Source: Paracidovorax avenae
GTDB taxonomy: Bacteria; Pseudomonadota; Gammaproteobacteria; Burkholderiales; Burkholderiaceae_C
DNA: 64,000 bases
Assembly (NCBI RefSeq): GCF_040892545.1
Contig: NZ_CP156079.1
Location: forward strand, 930,001 to 994,000
Direction of reading: 5' to 3'
The notes below the pieces were generated by a model. That model made no database searches, was not told where the DNA came from, and saw nothing but the letters and a program-made list of their open reading frames with translations. Below, one piece after another: positions 10,148 to 20,575 of this stretch. Position 1 is the stretch's first letter; each line of letters begins with the position of its first letter. A program made the position numbers and the translations under genes.

Positions 10148-11941
10148 CTACCCGGCTGCCATGCCCGTGTCCGGCTGGCCGTCCAGCCAGCGCCGCGCCA
10201 GGGGCGCGTCCGCCAGCGCCAGCGTGACGGTGTCGTCCGGCGCGCCGCCTTCGCGCTCCAGCGCCAGCGGCAGCCGCAGCACGCGGCGGTCGCGGGACAC
10301 CAGCGCCGTGACGCGCTTCTCGCGGCCGGCATACAGCGCGACGTCGTCCAGCCGCTGCACGCGCCAGGTCTCTCCGTGCGCCTCCACGGCCAGCCACTCG
10401 TCGCCCGCGGAAAAACCGGCTTCCTCGGCCAGGCCGCCGCGCAGCACCACCTTCACCTGCAGGCCTGGGCCCTCGGACACCCGCAGGCCCAGCCGCTGCG
10501 CGGGCTGCGCCGCCTCCGCGCGCAGGGCCACGCCGTGCGCGGCCAGCATTTCCGCCAGGGGCAGGTCGCCGGTGCCGTGCACCCATTCGGCGATCTCGCG
10601 CGCGAACGGGCGGCCCGAGAGGGCCTCGAGCACCGCCAGCAGGTCGTCTTCCGACATGGGGCCGGCATCGCAGCGGTCCCAGAGCGCGCGCATCACGTCG
10701 TCGAGCGTGGTGCGGCCCTCGCGGCGCAGCGCCAGGTCGAGGCACAGGCCGACGAGCGCGCCCTTGGTGTAGTAGCTCACCGTGGCGTTCGGCGTGTTCT
10801 CGTCCTGGCGGTAGTACTTCACCCAGGCGTCGAAGCTGGCATCGGCCACGCTCTGCACCCGGCGCCCCGGCGTCTGCAGCACCTGGTTGATGTTCTTGGC
10901 GACCAGGCGCAGGTAGGTGGCGTCGTCGATCAGCCCGGCGCGGCGCAGCAGCAGGTCGTCGTAGTAGCTGGTGAAGCCCTCGAAGAACCACAGCAGGCGG
11001 GTGTAGTTCTCCTGGGTGTAGTCGTAGTGCGCCAGCTCGGCCGGGCGCAGGCGCTTGACGTTCCAGGTGTGGAAATGCTCGTGGCTGATGAGCCCGAGCA
11101 GCGTGGTGTAGCCCTCGGGCGTCCTGGCCTCGCCCTGGCGGGGCAGGTCGCGGCGGCTGCAGACCAGGGCCGTCGAGTTGCGGTGCTCCAGCCCGCCGTA
11201 GCCGTCGTCCACCACGTTGAGCAGGAACAGGTACTGCGCATAGGGCGGCTTGCCGGCGCCATGCCAGAAACGGATGCCGGCCTCGCAGATGCGGCGCGCG
11301 TCGGCCACCAGGCGCTCGCCGTCGAACGAGGGCGCCGCGCCGGCCACGACCAGGCGGTGCGGCACGCCGCAGGCGGTGAAGCGGGCGCTCCAGAAGGGGC
11401 CCATTTCCACCGGGCAGTCCACCAGCTCGTCGTACGAGGCCGCGCGGTAGGTGCCGAAGCCCGCGCGCGTGGTCTTCTCCGCCGCGAGGCCCGTGGCCAC
11501 GGACCAGTGCGACACCTCCGGCGTGGCGACGATCTCCAGGTCGTGGCGGGCGTCCTCCCGGCCATGCACGCGCAGGCACAGGCTCGTGCCGTTGAAGAAT
11601 CCGCGCGACGAGTCCAGCCAAGCCGTGCGCACCGAGTTGTCGTAGGCGCTGACCTCGTAGGTCAGCACCAGCGGCGATCCTTCGCGGCAGGCGGCCTGCC
11701 AGAGGCTCTTGCTGCGCTGCACGAGCGCCACCTCCTGCCCGTCCTGGCGCGCTCGCAGGTTCTGCAGGTTCTTCGCGAACTCGCGCACGAGGTAGCTGCC
11801 GGGGATCCACGCGGGCAGCGACAGCTCCTGCTGCGCGGCGGGGCTCTCCACCGTGAGGGTGACGTGGTAGATGCGCGCATGCAACTGCGCGGCTTCCACG
11901 CGGTAGTGGACGGCGGGGGCGTGCGATCGGTGGGCGGCCAT
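10148..11941 (-). CDS. M61-family (glycyl aminopeptidase-like) metallopeptidase with PDZ domain
   Basis: A 597-residue protein. An N-terminal beta domain contains [17 protein letters not shown], typical of M61. The zinc motif HEHFH lies at 287-291 (HExxH), with a downstream glutamate in [17 protein letters not shown]-terminal PDZ-like domain spans about 500-590 ([20 protein letters not shown]). No signal peptide is evident, so it is probably cytoplasmic. It lies 28 bases after dsbC on the same strand. M61 enzymes prefer N-terminal Gly or Ala; the physiological substrate is not known. Confidence 0.88.
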   Translation of the reverse strand: MAAHRSHAPAVHYRVEAAQLHARIYHVTLTVESPAAQQELSLPAWIPGSYLVREFAKNLQNLRARQDGQEVALVQRSKSLWQAACREGSPLVLTYEVSAYDNSVRTAWLDSSRGFFNGTSLCLRVHGREDARHDLEIVATPEVSHWSVATGLAAEKTTRAGFGTYRAASYDELVDCPVEMGPFWSARFTACGVPHRLVVAGAAPSFDGERLVADARRICEAGIRFWHGAGKPPYAQYLFLLNVVDDGYGGLEHRNSTALVCSRRDLPRQGEARTPEGYTTLLGLISHEHFHTWNVKRLRPAELAHYDYTQENYTRLLWFFEGFTSYYDDLLLRRAGLIDDATYLRLVAKNINQVLQTPGRRVQSVADASFDAWVKYYRQDENTPNATVSYYTKGALVGLCLDLALRREGRTTLDDVMRALWDRCDAGPMSEDDLLAVLEALSGRPFAREIAEWVHGTGDLPLAEMLAAHGVALRAEAAQPAQRLGLRVSEGPGLQVKVVLRGGLAEEAGFSAGDEWLAVEAHGETWRVQRLDDVALYAGREKRVTALVSRDRRVLRLPLALEREGGAPDDTVTLALADAPLARRWLDGQPDTGMAAG

Positions 11942-11969
11942 GCGGTATCCGGGAGGGGCGGGGAAAGGG

Positions 11970-12704
11970 TCAGTTCGTGGCGGGCGCGGAGCCGGAGCCC
12001 GCGTCGGCGAGGCGCTTTTCCACCTCGCGCGCGTCGATGGCGCCCGGCACGCGCGAGCCGTCGGTGAAGATCAGCGTGGGCGTGCCGGTGATCTTGTGCT
12101 TCTTGCCGAAGGCCAGGTTGCGCTGCACGGCGGCCGTGTCGCAGCTCGCGGCCGGCGTGGTCTTGTCGCGCACCATGTGGTCCTGCCATGCCGCCGCGCG
12201 GTCCTTGGAGCACCAGATGTTGCGCGACTTCTCGGCCGAATCGGGGCTCAGGATGGGATAGAGGAAGAGATAGACCGTCACGTTGTCCACGTTCTGCAGG
12301 TCCTTCTCGAAGCGCTTGCAGTAGCCGCAGTTCGGGTCCTCGAACACGGCGATCTTGCGCTGGCCGTTGCCGCGCACGATGGTGAACGCGTCCTGGAACG
12401 GCAGGGAGGCGAAATCCACCGCCGTGAGCTTGTTGATGCGGTCCTCGGTGAGGTTGCGGCGTGCCTTGGTGTCGATCAGTTCGCCCTGGATGAGGTAGTT
12501 GCCCTTGGCGTCGGTGTAGAACACATCGGTGCCGATGCGCACTTCGTACAGGCCCTGCATGGGCGTGGCGCGCACCTCGTCGATGTTCTGCAGCTGCGGG
12601 ATGCGGCTGCCCAGGGCCTTGCGGATCGCCGATTCCTGGGCGTGGGCGCCGAGGCCGAGGGTGAGCGCGGCGGCGCCGGCGAGCAGGGCGGGGATCAGTT
12701 TCAT
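11970..12704 (-). CDS. dsbC: Thiol:disulfide isomerase DsbC
   Basis: A 244-residue periplasmic protein with a signal peptide (1-22, ending AHA-Q). It has an N-terminal dimerisation domain and a thioredoxin fold carrying the active-site pair CGYC (126-129). The cis-proline loop is in TGTPTLIF. A second Cys pair (NIWCSK and AASCDT) matches the structural disulfide of DsbC. It reshuffles wrong disulfides in exported proteins, relevant to the secretion genes elsewhere in the window. A strong AAGGAG site lies directly before the ATG. Confidence 0.93.
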   Translation of the reverse strand: MKLIPALLAGAAALTLGLGAHAQESAIRKALGSRIPQLQNIDEVRATPMQGLYEVRIGTDVFYTDAKGNYLIQGELIDTKARRNLTEDRINKLTAVDFASLPFQDAFTIVRGNGQRKIAVFEDPNCGYCKRFEKDLQNVDNVTVYLFLYPILSPDSAEKSRNIWCSKDRAAAWQDHMVRDKTTPAASCDTAAVQRNLAFGKKHKITGTPTLIFTDGSRVPGAIDAREVEKRLADAGSGSAPATN

Positions 12705-12782
12705 GGTGCTCCTTCGTGATGCGTGGATCTCTGGGGAATGGGCGGCACGGCGGCCGCCGCATTCCGGGATGGGGGCGGGCCG

Positions 12783-13940
12783 TCAGCCCAGGCCCATGGC
12801 CTGGCGCGTCACCCAGTCCTTCAGGGGGCCGCTGCGCTCGAATCCGCGCATGCCCCAGTTGCGCAGCCAGGGCACGGGCCCCTCGTGGCGCGAGAAAAGC
12901 TGCTGCAGGCCGTCCATGGCCCAGCCCATCGGCAGCAGCGCGGCCTTGCGCTCGCGCTCGTAGTGGCGCAGCAGGCGCTGGTCCGCCACGCCGCGCCAGT
13001 AATCGCGCTCGCGCAGCACGCGGGCCAGGGCCTGGGCATCGGCCAGGCCCAGGTTCAGCCCCTGGCCGGCCAGCGGATGCACGGTGTGCGCGGCATCGCC
13101 CGCCAGCGCCCAGCTGCGGGCCGGCGCCTTCGCGGACGCGGGGGCGCTGCCCGCGGCGGCCGGCATCGGCCCGCACCAGCGGTCGGCCTGCGCCTGCTGC
13201 AGCGGCCACGCGGCCCGGGGGGCGTCCAGCGTCAGGGCGCCCAGCGTGTCCAGGCTGGCGGAGCGGATGCGTTGTTCGAAATCGGAGGGTTCCATGGCCA
13301 GGAGGCGCTGCGCCTCGTCCTGCCGTACGGACCACACCACGGCCACGGAGTTCCCCTCCGGCCCCCCCAGGGGCAGGAAGGCCAGGATGCCGTCGGGCAG
13401 GAACCACTGGCGCGCCACCTGGCCGTGGGGCCGCCCGCAGCGCAGCCGCGTGGCCACCGCGTGCTGGCCGTACGGCACTTCGGCGTAGCGCACCCCGAAT
13501 TCCTCGCGCGTGCGGCTCGCGCGGCCTTCGCAGACCACGGTGAGCGCGGCCTGCACGGGCGCATCGACCACCTCCACCTGCGGCTGGAAGCGCACGGCGT
13601 CGGCCAGCCGGGATTCCAGCGCAGGCACATCGACGATCCAGGCCAGCGCCTCGGTGGCGGGATGGCGCTGCGCGTCGAAGGTGACCTCGCCGCCCATGTC
13701 GCCGTGCACGTCCATGCGCAGCACCGGCGTGGCGTGTTCCGCGCCGGGCCAGCTGCGCACGGATTCCAGCAGCGCGCGCGAGGCGGAGTTGAGCGCGTAG
13801 GCCCGCACGTCGGCGCCCTCGGCCGCCGGGGCCGGCCCCGGGACCAGGGCCACGCGCAGGCGCTCGCGCGCGAGAAGCAGGGACAGCGCGCGGCCCACCA
13901 CGCCAGCGCCGCGAATACAGACATCGAAGGTTTGCGCCAT
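12783..13940 (-). CDS. UbiH/UbiF-type FAD-dependent aromatic-ring monooxygenase
   Basis: A 385-residue flavoprotein monooxygenase. It has the N-terminal FAD motif [17 protein letters not shown] and the late FAD-binding motif [21 protein letters not shown] (about 280-300), both diagnostic of the UbiH/COQ6 family of ubiquinone-ring hydroxylases. The start is the ATG at 13940; the longer frame extending to 14483 runs over the divergent MOSC gene. It precedes dsbC by 78 bases on the same strand. Which ring position it hydroxylates cannot be read; Coq7 for a different step is at the other end of the window. Confidence 0.8.
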   Translation of the reverse strand: MAQTFDVCIRGAGVVGRALSLLLARERLRVALVPGPAPAAEGADVRAYALNSASRALLESVRSWPGAEHATPVLRMDVHGDMGGEVTFDAQRHPATEALAWIVDVPALESRLADAVRFQPQVEVVDAPVQAALTVVCEGRASRTREEFGVRYAEVPYGQHAVATRLRCGRPHGQVARQWFLPDGILAFLPLGGPEGNSVAVVWSVRQDEAQRLLAMEPSDFEQRIRSASLDTLGALTLDAPRAAWPLQQAQADRWCGPMPAAAGSAPASAKAPARSWALAGDAAHTVHPLAGQGLNLGLADAQALARVLRERDYWRGVADQRLLRHYERERKAALLPMGWAMDGLQQLFSRHEGPVPWLRNWGMRGFERSGPLKDWVTRQAMGLG

Positions 13941-14031
13941 GCGGCCATTGTAGGAGCCGGCCCGTGCTCTGCCGTGCGAAGGCACAATCGCCGCTTCCCC
14001 TTTTCCCACCGCGCTACCCGGAGACCTCCGC

Positions 14032-14901
14032 GTGACCTTCCGCACCGACCGCGACCTGGGCGGCACCATCTCCCGCCTGTTCATCCATCCCGTCAAGTCC
14101 TGCGCGGCCATCGCCGTGCCCGAGGCCCTGCTCACGCCCACGGGGCTGGAGTGGGACCGGTCCTGGATGGTGGTCGATGCGGCGGGCGAATTCCTCACCC
14201 AGCGCACCGTGCCGCGCATGGCCCTGGTGCGGCCGCAACTGGACGCGCAGGCGCTGTCGCTGCACGCGCCCGGCATGCCGGTGCTGCGCGTGGCCCTGCA
14301 GGCCGAAGGGCCGGTGGCGCAGGTGCGCGTCTGGGACGATGCCGTGCCCGCCCGGGACGCGGGCGAGGAGGCCGCGCGGTGGTTCTCGGAATGCCTGGAC
14401 CGGCCCTGCCGCCTGGTGCGCTTCGATCCGGCCCACCGCCGGCTCTCCAGCCTGCGCTGGACGGACGGGGTGGAGGCGCCCAACCAGTTCGCCGACGCCT
14501 ACCCCGTGCTGCTGGCCAGCGAGGCCTCGCTGCAGGAACTCAACGTGCGGCTGCAGACGGCAGGCGCGCCGGCCGCCGCGATGGAACGCTTCCGGGCCAA
14601 CATCGTCATCGACGGCGTGGAGGCGCACGACGAGGACCGCATCGATGCCCTGCACGTCGACGCGGAAGGCGGCGAAGCCTGCCTGCGGCCGGTCAAGCCC
14701 TGCACGCGCTGCCCGATCCCCGACATCGACCCGGCCACGGCCGAAAGCACCCCGGACGTGGGCGACACCCTGCGCGCCTACCGGCAGGACCGCCGCGTGA
14801 ACGGCGCCGTCACCTTCGGCATGAACGCCATCGTGCTCGAAGGGGCCGGCCGCGTGCTGCGCGTGGGCCAGCGCATCGCGGCCGACTGGCGCTTCGACTG
14901 A
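14032..14901 (+). CDS. MOSC-domain protein with N-terminal beta-barrel (YcbX-like)
   Basis: A 289-residue protein. An N-terminal MOSC_N barrel ([22 protein letters not shown]) is followed by a MOSC domain containing [10 protein letters not shown] and the conserved cysteine segment [17 protein letters not shown] proteins handle sulfur bound to molybdenum cofactor; YcbX detoxifies N-hydroxylated bases in E. coli. The 2Fe-2S domain of YcbX is absent, so this resembles the shorter MOSC proteins. Translation starts with GTG at 14032 behind a GGAGA site. It is divergent from the UbiH-type gene. Confidence 0.85.
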   Translation: MTFRTDRDLGGTISRLFIHPVKSCAAIAVPEALLTPTGLEWDRSWMVVDAAGEFLTQRTVPRMALVRPQLDAQALSLHAPGMPVLRVALQAEGPVAQVRVWDDAVPARDAGEEAARWFSECLDRPCRLVRFDPAHRRLSSLRWTDGVEAPNQFADAYPVLLASEASLQELNVRLQTAGAPAAAMERFRANIVIDGVEAHDEDRIDALHVDAEGGEACLRPVKPCTRCPIPDIDPATAESTPDVGDTLRAYRQDRRVNGAVTFGMNAIVLEGAGRVLRVGQRIAADWRFD

Positions 14902-14910
14902 CCCTCCGGG

Positions 14911-14941
14911 CCGGGCGGCCGGCAGGGACACGGCCGCCCGG
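14911..14941 (+). terminator. Perfect 11-bp hairpin between the MOSC gene and ychF
   Basis: CCGGGCGGCCG (14911-14921) pairs perfectly with CGGCCGCCCGG (14931-14941) around 9 bases. It is followed by TAAAATCGCCGGTTTT. The TAAAAT at 14942-14947 could serve as the ychF -10 box, so the element may end one unit right where the next begins. Confidence 0.5.
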
Positions 14942-14981
14942 TAAAATCGCCGGTTTTCCCCCGAACCCTGAAAGCCCCGCC

Positions 14982-16076
14982 ATGAGCCTGAAATGCGGCA
15001 TCGTGGGCCTGCCCAACGTCGGCAAGTCCACCCTCTTCAACGCCCTGACCAAGGCCGGCATCGCGGCCGAGAACTACCCCTTCTGCACCATCGAGCCCAA
15101 CACCGGCGTGGTGGAAGTGCCCGATCCCCGCCTGCAGCAGCTGGCCGGCATCATCACGCCCGAGCGCATCGTGCCGGCCATCGTCGAGTTCGTGGACATC
15201 GCCGGCCTGGTGGCGGGCGCCTCCAAGGGCGAAGGCCTGGGCAACCAGTTCCTGGCCCACATCCGCGAAACCGACGCCATCGTCAACGTGGTGCGCTGCT
15301 TCGAGGACCCGAACGTGATCCACGTGGCCGGCCGCGTGGACCCGATCGCCGACATCGAGGTCATCCAGACCGAGCTGTGCCTGGCCGACCTCGCCACGGT
15401 GGAGAAGGCCCTCAACCGCTACAGCAAGGCCGCCAAGAGCGGCAACGACAAGGAAGCCGCCAAGCTGGTCTCGCTGCTCACGCCCATCCAGGCCGCGCTC
15501 GACCAGGGCAAGCCCGCGCGCACGGTGCCCGTCAGCAAGGAAGACGCGCCCCTGCTCAAGCAGTTCTGCCTGATCACCGCCAAGCCGGCGATGTTCGTGG
15601 GCAACGTGGCCGAGGACGGCTTCGAGAACAACCCGCTGCTCGACCGCCTGAAGGAATACGCCGCTGCCCAGAACGCGCCCGTCGTGGCCATCTGCGCCAA
15701 GATCGAATCCGAGATGAGCGAGATGAGCGACGAGGACCGCGACATGTTCCTGGCCGAGATGGGCCAGGACGAACCCGGCCTGAACCGCCTGATCCGCGCC
15801 GGCTTCAAGCTGCTGGGCCTGCAGACCTACTTCACCGCCGGCGTGAAGGAAGTGCGCGCCTGGACCGTGCCCGTGGGCGCCACCGCGCCCCAGGCCGCCG
15901 GCGTGATCCACGGCGACTTCGAGCGCGGCTTCATCCGCGCCCAGACCATCGCCTTCGACGACTTCATCGCCTTCAAGGGCGAGCAGGGCGCGAAGGACGC
16001 GGGCAAGATGCGGGCGGAAGGCAAGGAGTACGTCGTCAAGGATGGGGACGTGATGAACTTCCTGTTCAACGTCTGA
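14982..16076 (+). CDS. ychF: Ribosome-associated ATPase/GTPase YchF
   Basis: A 364-residue Obg-family P-loop protein (OLA1/YchF). G1 is GLPNVGKST (residues 8-16) and the G3 region is [21 protein letters not shown] coiled-coil segment and a C-terminal TGS domain follow ([20 protein letters not shown] to the end). In place of the usual G4 NKxD it has a TAKP-type segment, consistent with the ATP preference of YchF. It binds the 70S ribosome and is linked to stress responses. Length and start agree with the family. Confidence 0.95.
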   Translation: MSLKCGIVGLPNVGKSTLFNALTKAGIAAENYPFCTIEPNTGVVEVPDPRLQQLAGIITPERIVPAIVEFVDIAGLVAGASKGEGLGNQFLAHIRETDAIVNVVRCFEDPNVIHVAGRVDPIADIEVIQTELCLADLATVEKALNRYSKAAKSGNDKEAAKLVSLLTPIQAALDQGKPARTVPVSKEDAPLLKQFCLITAKPAMFVGNVAEDGFENNPLLDRLKEYAAAQNAPVVAICAKIESEMSEMSDEDRDMFLAEMGQDEPGLNRLIRAGFKLLGLQTYFTAGVKEVRAWTVPVGATAPQAAGVIHGDFERGFIRAQTIAFDDFIAFKGEQGAKDAGKMRAEGKEYVVKDGDVMNFLFNV

Positions 16077-16094
16077 TTCGGCCGGACATTTCGG

Positions 16095-16124
16095 CCACTG
16101 CATCTGCTTGTGCGGATGCAGTGG
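16095..16124 (+). terminator. 10-bp inverted repeat after ychF
   Basis: CCACTGCATC (16095-16104) is mirrored exactly by GATGCAGTGG (16115-16124) across a 10-base loop, 18 bases after the ychF stop. No T-run follows, so it may be a weak or Rho-assisted terminator or only an mRNA-stabilising hairpin. Confidence 0.4.
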
Positions 16125-16260
16125 TCGATAGGAGTCTGTGGTTCAACGATCGGTATCGACGTGCGCCCGACTTCTATCGCCCATCTATCTGAAGTTCGTG
16201 GGCGCCGAGCTGGCTGGCAACGTGCGGCCGTGGTAACGAGTTTGATGCAGTTGGCTCGCA

Positions 16261-16443
16261 GTGCGGTCGCAAGCCGTGGGCCTCCTTGCGCGATGTTCTG
16301 CCGAGGCTGCCAACGCAACTCAACAGCTGGATCGAAGACTCGTGGGCATCGTCACCACGGCCGACTTCATGCGGCAGATCGATCTCGACATGCACCAGGA
16401 CATCGGCGAGCCGTTGCGCGCGCTGCACCGGGCCGTGCGCTAG
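16261..16443 (+). pseudogene. Decayed C-terminal fragment of a CBS-domain protein
   Basis: This is a short open frame. Its last 40 residues look like the end of a CBS domain plus tail: LVGIVTTADFMRQIDLDMHQ, then GEPLRALHRAVR and a stop. GIVTxxDF is the hallmark second half of CBS motifs, and the tail resembles HPP-family membrane proteins with CBS domains. Nothing upstream (16125-16260) continues the domain in any frame, and this stretch has lower GC than its surroundings. It therefore reads as the remnant of a deleted gene. The frame reaches to within 9 bases of rarD. Confidence 0.5.
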
Positions 16444-16452
16444 CATCGACGC

Positions 16453-17331
16453 ATGCAGACCGGCATCCTCTACGCCACGCTCGCCTATGTGGCGTGGGGC
16501 GTCTTCCCCGTGTACTTCCACCAGGTGGCCTCGGTGCCGGCGCTGGAGGTGGTGCTGCACCGCACGCTCTGGTCGATGGTGCTGCTGGCCATCGTGCTGG
16601 CGGCGCGGCGGCAGCTCGCCTGGGTGGCCGCGCTGCGCCGGCAGCCCCGGGTGGTGGCGGCCTTCCTGCTCTCGGCGCTGCTGCTGTCGGCCAACTGGCT
16701 GATCTATGTCTGGGCCGTGCACAACCAGCACGTGGTGGATGCGAGCCTGGGCTACTTCATCCTGCCGCTGGTGAACGTGGCCATGGGCTATGCCTTCCTG
16801 CACGAGCGCCCGCGCCCCGGGCAGTGGGTGGCGCTGGCCGTGGCCGCGGCCGGCGTGCTGTGGCTCACCGTGCAGGCCGGCCGCCTGCCCTGGATCGCGC
16901 TGGTGCTGGCCCTCACCTTCGGCTTCTACGGCCTGCTGCGCAAGACGGCGGTGCTGGGCGCCATGGAGGGCCTGGCCCTGGAGACGGCCCTGCTCGCGCC
17001 GCTGGCCGTGGGCGGCCTCGTGTGGCTGGGCTGGACGGGGCAGGCCGCCTGGGTGCATGCCGATGCGGCCACGCTGGGCTGGCTGGTCGCGGCCGGGCCG
17101 ATCACGGCCATCCCGCTGCTGCTGTTCGCGGCAGGGGCGCGCCGCATCCCGCTGGCGACGATGGGCGTGCTGCAGTACATCTCGCCCAGCCTGCAGTTCG
17201 CGCTGGGCGTGTGGCTGTTCGGCGAGGAGGTGCAGCCGGCGCGGCTGGCGGGCTTCGTGCTGATCTGGGCGGCGCTGGTGCTCTATACGCTGGAAGGCAC
17301 CATGCTGCGCCGGCGTGCAGCGGCGCCCTGA
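16453..17331 (+). CDS. rarD: RarD-type EamA/DMT-superfamily permease
   Basis: A 292-residue integral membrane protein with about ten hydrophobic helices in two EamA repeats. It opens GILYATLAYVAWGVFPVYFH, a clear RarD signature, and contains SANWLIYVWAVHNQHVVDAS and SLGYFILPLVNVAMGY. RarD proteins are presumed drug/metabolite exporters (named for chloramphenicol sensitivity) with unknown natural substrate. It ends convergently with the YqaA-type gene, separated by 30 bases. Confidence 0.9.
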   Translation: MQTGILYATLAYVAWGVFPVYFHQVASVPALEVVLHRTLWSMVLLAIVLAARRQLAWVAALRRQPRVVAAFLLSALLLSANWLIYVWAVHNQHVVDASLGYFILPLVNVAMGYAFLHERPRPGQWVALAVAAAGVLWLTVQAGRLPWIALVLALTFGFYGLLRKTAVLGAMEGLALETALLAPLAVGGLVWLGWTGQAAWVHADAATLGWLVAAGPITAIPLLLFAAGARRIPLATMGVLQYISPSLQFALGVWLFGEEVQPARLAGFVLIWAALVLYTLEGTMLRRRAAAP

Positions 17332-17361
17332 GGGCTCCGGCCCGGCACGGGTGGCCGCACC

Positions 17362-17844
17362 TCAGTGCACCATGACCTTGGGCCAGAGATAGAGCAGGCC
17401 CCCGGTCATGGCCAGGTAGCGCAGGAACTTGCCCACGGCCATGTAGGCCACGCAGGGCCAGAACGGCAGTTTCAGCCAGCCCGCCACGGCGCAGAGCGGG
17501 TCGCCCACCACGGGCAGCCAGCTCAGCAGGCAGGCCTTGGGGCCGAAGCGCTTCAGCCAGGCGAGGGCGCGCACGTTGGTGTGCTCGCCGCGGGCCTTGT
17601 CCACCGCCTTGTGCGCGCCCAGGCCCATCCACCAGCTGACGGCGCCGCCCAGGGTGTTGCCCGTGGTCGCCACGAGGATCGCGGGCCAGAACATCTGCGG
17701 GTTGAGCTGGATGAGGCCGAACACCGCCGGCTCCGAGCCCAGGGGCAGCAGCGTTGCGGAGATGAACGACACCACGAAGACCGTGCTGAGGCCGTACTGG
17801 GGCAGCGCCAGCAGGTCCATGAGGTGTTGCATCCAGAGTTCCAT
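17362..17844 (-). CDS. YqaA-family (DedA-like, SNARE-associated) inner-membrane protein
   Basis: A 160-residue membrane protein with SFISATLLPLGSEPAVFGLI, then TTGNTLGGAVSWWMGLG and SWLPVVGDPLCAVAGWLKLP. This is the VTT/DedA core as found in E. coli YqaA. Such proteins are linked to lipid scrambling or membrane homeostasis. The frame can be opened 28 codons earlier (17928), but I chose the ATG at 17844, where family similarity begins. Confidence 0.85.
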   Translation of the reverse strand: MELWMQHLMDLLALPQYGLSTVFVVSFISATLLPLGSEPAVFGLIQLNPQMFWPAILVATTGNTLGGAVSWWMGLGAHKAVDKARGEHTNVRALAWLKRFGPKACLLSWLPVVGDPLCAVAGWLKLPFWPCVAYMAVGKFLRYLAMTGGLLYLWPKVMVH

Positions 17845-18102
17845 AGCTGGCGCGAGTTTAGGGGGCGCTGGCGGGCCGGCGCTGTAGCCCGGCACGCCGT
17901 CGCGCTGTGGCGGGCCGTCCCATGCCATAGCCTGCGTGCAGGCGGCGGGGCAGGCCGTTTGGAAGATTTGATAAGCTGCGCCCCCACATGGAGCGTAACT
18001 GCTCTACCTGCACAGCCCGTCACCATGTAACATTCGGTAAGGCGATGTGCGCCGCCGTAACGTCTTTCAAGCAGTTCAAGCGCCAGGCGGTTCCCTGGCG
18101 GC

Positions 18103-19398
18103 ATGGAGAGGGCATCCGTCGCTATGGGTCTTGCCAAATTGTGGGGATCGCTGCAAACGCGCGGCCCGGAGCGTTTTTCCAATACGGAGGCGTTCTCTCC
18201 GAGCGAGGCCTTTTCCGAATTCGACGAATCCGCGCAGTTCCGCGGCTCGGACCTGCAGGCCGCGCGCATCCTCGAGCGCCGGCTGGGCCGGCCCTACCGC
18301 CGGATGGTGCCCGTGTTCCTGTGCGGGCTCTACCTGGTGTGCACGCTGGCGTTCTATGCGCTGGGCATGGTGTCCGGGCCCCTGGTGCTGATGGTGGCTG
18401 CGCTGATCGCCTGCGGCATCGCGCTGGGCACGGCCTACATGCGTTTCGGCCACCCGGGCGAGGCGCCGGAGCCGGGGCGGATGCGCGACCGGCAGTTGCG
18501 CCTGCCCATCGTGGTGGCATCCGCGGCTACCCTGCTGCTCGTCTTCTACCTGGAGCCCGTCACGCAGATCGCGCTGGCGCCGTTCCTGTTCGTCGCCATG
18601 TCGTACGGGCTGCTGACGCTGTCGCGCCGCACGGCCCTGCTGCTGTGCGGCGGCATTCTGGCCGGCTATGCCCTGGTGATGGGGCTGCACTACGCCGAGC
18701 GCGCCGACGGCGTACTGCTGCGCCTGGAGGCCCTGCATTTCGTGGCGCTCGCGCTGGCCCTGCCGGCCTATGTGCTGCTGATGGGCCGCGTGCGGCTGCT
18801 GCACCGGCTGCTGCAGAAGACCAGCAGCGAGATGAAGTCCATCGCGGAGAGCGCGCGCCTGGATGCGCTCGGCTGCCTGAACCGCCGCTCGATCCTCGCC
18901 GCGCTGGAAGAGCAGAAGCAGCTGGCCGACGAGAGCGGCATCCCGCTGTGCCTGGCGGTGGTGGACCTGGACCATTTCAAGCGCATCAACGATGAGATGG
19001 GCCATCTGAGCGGCGACGAGGTGCTGCGCACCTTCTCGCAGCTGGCCCAGCAGATCGTGCGCGGCGACGATTTCTTCGGCCGCTACGGCGGCGAGGAGTT
19101 CCTGCTGATCTTCCCGGCCACGCCCCTGCTGCCCGCGCTCAATACCTGCGAGCGCATCCGCTCGCAGGTGGAGTCGCACGACTGGAAGGAGCCGTTGCGC
19201 GGGCGCGTCACGGTCTCGGTCGGCGTCACGCAGTACGTGCTGGGCGAATCCGTGCTGGAGTTCTTCTCGCGCGCCGACACCGCCATGTACCTGGCCAAGC
19301 AGGGCGGGCGCAACCAGGTGGTGGTGCAGGAGCCCGTGGGGGCCTTCGCCCCGACCGAGGCCGGCGAGCCGCAGGTCCCGGCGCACGGCTATTTCTGA
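18103..19398 (+). CDS. Membrane-bound diguanylate cyclase (GGDEF)
   Basis: A 431-residue protein with about six transmembrane helices (roughly residues 68-235) and a C-terminal GGDEF domain. It has ARLDALGCLNRRSIL, VDLDHFKRINDEMGH and the active-site loop YGGEEF (GG[D/E]EF intact). No RxxD inhibitory site is visible upstream of GGEEF. It would make cyclic di-GMP from GTP at the membrane, possibly influencing the pili encoded 8 kb away. The start is uncertain: ATG 18103 lacks a ribosome site and sits behind a GCCAGG/CCTGGC hairpin (18082-18099); ATG 18124 has GAGAGG upstream. Confidence 0.88.
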   Translation: MERASVAMGLAKLWGSLQTRGPERFSNTEAFSPSEAFSEFDESAQFRGSDLQAARILERRLGRPYRRMVPVFLCGLYLVCTLAFYALGMVSGPLVLMVAALIACGIALGTAYMRFGHPGEAPEPGRMRDRQLRLPIVVASAATLLLVFYLEPVTQIALAPFLFVAMSYGLLTLSRRTALLLCGGILAGYALVMGLHYAERADGVLLRLEALHFVALALALPAYVLLMGRVRLLHRLLQKTSSEMKSIAESARLDALGCLNRRSILAALEEQKQLADESGIPLCLAVVDLDHFKRINDEMGHLSGDEVLRTFSQLAQQIVRGDDFFGRYGGEEFLLIFPATPLLPALNTCERIRSQVESHDWKEPLRGRVTVSVGVTQYVLGESVLEFFSRADTAMYLAKQGGRNQVVVQEPVGAFAPTEAGEPQVPAHGYF

Positions 19399-19434
19399 GC
19401 GCGCCGGGCAATGCCCGGGTCCGCGTCCCCTGCT

Positions 19435-19466
19435 TTTCATTTGCTGAAAATTTAAGCAGGTACAAT
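19435..19466 (+). promoter_or_regulatory. Putative promoter of the dusB-fis-purH run
   Basis: A local AT-rich stretch carries TACAAT at 19461-19466, a near-perfect -10 box. Upstream are TTTCAT (19435) and TTGCTG (19441), neither ideally spaced as a -35. It lies 48 bases before the dusB ATG. A small CCGGGC-AAT-GCCCGG hairpin at 19404-19418 just after the GGDEF gene may end the preceding transcript. Confidence 0.5.
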
Positions 19467-19513
19467 CCCGCCTCTTTTTTCTCCCGCCTGTTTTTTCAGC
19501 ACTCCCGCGCGCC

Positions 19514-20575
19514 ATGCAGATCGGCCACATTCCCCTGGCGAACCGCCTGTTCGTCGCCCCCATGGCGGGGGTGACGGACCGGCCGTTCCGCCAGCTCTGC
19601 AAGGTCCTGGGCGCGGGCTATGCCGTGAGCGAGATGGTGACCTCGCGCAAGGACCTGTGGAACAGCCTGAAGACCTCGCGCCGCGCCAATCACGAGGGCG
19701 AGCCCGGCCCGATCGCCGTGCAGATCGCCGGCACCGACGCGGCCATGATGTCCGAGGCTGCGCTCTACAACATCGACCGGGGCGCCGAGATCATCGACAT
19801 CAACATGGGCTGCCCCGCCAAGAAGGTCTGCAACAAGTGGGCGGGCTCGGCCCTGATGCAGAACGAGGCGCTGGCCGTGGAGATCGCGCAGGCCGTGGTC
19901 GAGGCCTGCGCGCCGCGCAACGTGCCCGTCACGCTCAAGATGCGCACCGGCTGGTGCCAGCAGCACAGGAACGCGGTACAGCTCGCGCGCGCGTTCGAGG
20001 ACGTGGGCATCCGGATGCTGACGGTGCATGGCCGCACCCGCGAGCAGGGCTACAAGGGCCATGCCGAGTACGACACCATCGCCGCCGTGAAGGCCGCCGT
20101 GCGCGTGCCGGTGGTGGCCAACGGCGACATCGACTCGCCCGAAAAGGCGAAGGCGGTGCTGGCCGCCACGGGCGCCGACGCGATCATGATCGGCCGCGCG
20201 GCCCAGGGCCGGCCCTGGATCTTCCGCGAGATCGGCCACTACCTCGCCACGGGCGAGCACCTGGCGCCGCCGCTGGTGGCCGAGGTGCGGCGCCTGCTGC
20301 TGGACCACCTGCAGGACCACTACGCGCTCTACGGCGAAGCCACGGGCGTGCGCAGCGCGCGCAAGCACATCGCCTGGTACGTGCGCGCGCTGCCCGGCGG
20401 CGAGGCGTTCCGGCAGCACATCAACACCATCGACGACTGCGCCGCCCAGTGGGAGGCCGTCGCGCTGTTCTTCGAGGAGCTGGGCCGGCACATGGACCGC
20501 CTCCCCGCGGCGGCGCCCGAGGGGGCCGGCGCGGATACCGACGACACGCAGGAACCACAAGGACTGCCCGCATGA
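19514..20575 (+). CDS. dusB: tRNA-dihydrouridine synthase B
   Basis: A 353-residue FMN enzyme of the TIM-barrel Dus family. It has [10 protein letters not shown] at the FMN site, the catalytic cysteine in [19 protein letters not shown], the HGRTREQGY loop, NGDI, and [11 protein letters not shown] at the phosphate site. DusB reduces specific uridines in the tRNA D-loop. Its last four bases overlap the fis start (ATGA), the classic dusB-fis operon of gamma- and betaproteobacteria. The final 30 residues (Ala/Asp/Glu-rich) are a non-conserved extension. Confidence 0.95.
   Translation: MQIGHIPLANRLFVAPMAGVTDRPFRQLCKVLGAGYAVSEMVTSRKDLWNSLKTSRRANHEGEPGPIAVQIAGTDAAMMSEAALYNIDRGAEIIDINMGCPAKKVCNKWAGSALMQNEALAVEIAQAVVEACAPRNVPVTLKMRTGWCQQHRNAVQLARAFEDVGIRMLTVHGRTREQGYKGHAEYDTIAAVKAAVRVPVVANGDIDSPEKAKAVLAATGADAIMIGRAAQGRPWIFREIGHYLATGEHLAPPLVAEVRRLLLDHLQDHYALYGEATGVRSARKHIAWYVRALPGGEAFRQHINTIDDCAAQWEAVALFFEELGRHMDRLPAAAPEGAGADTDDTQEPQGLPA

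Noticed and set aside
12723..14981. In-frame extension upstream of ychF
   Set aside because: It overlaps the UbiH-type and MOSC genes in other frames; YchF starts cleanly at 14982 with family-typical residues.
17930..18102. Possible c-di-GMP riboswitch upstream of the GGDEF gene
   Set aside because: The segment lacks the conserved GEMM core and tetraloop receptor; only a small GCCAGG/CCTGGC hairpin is visible.
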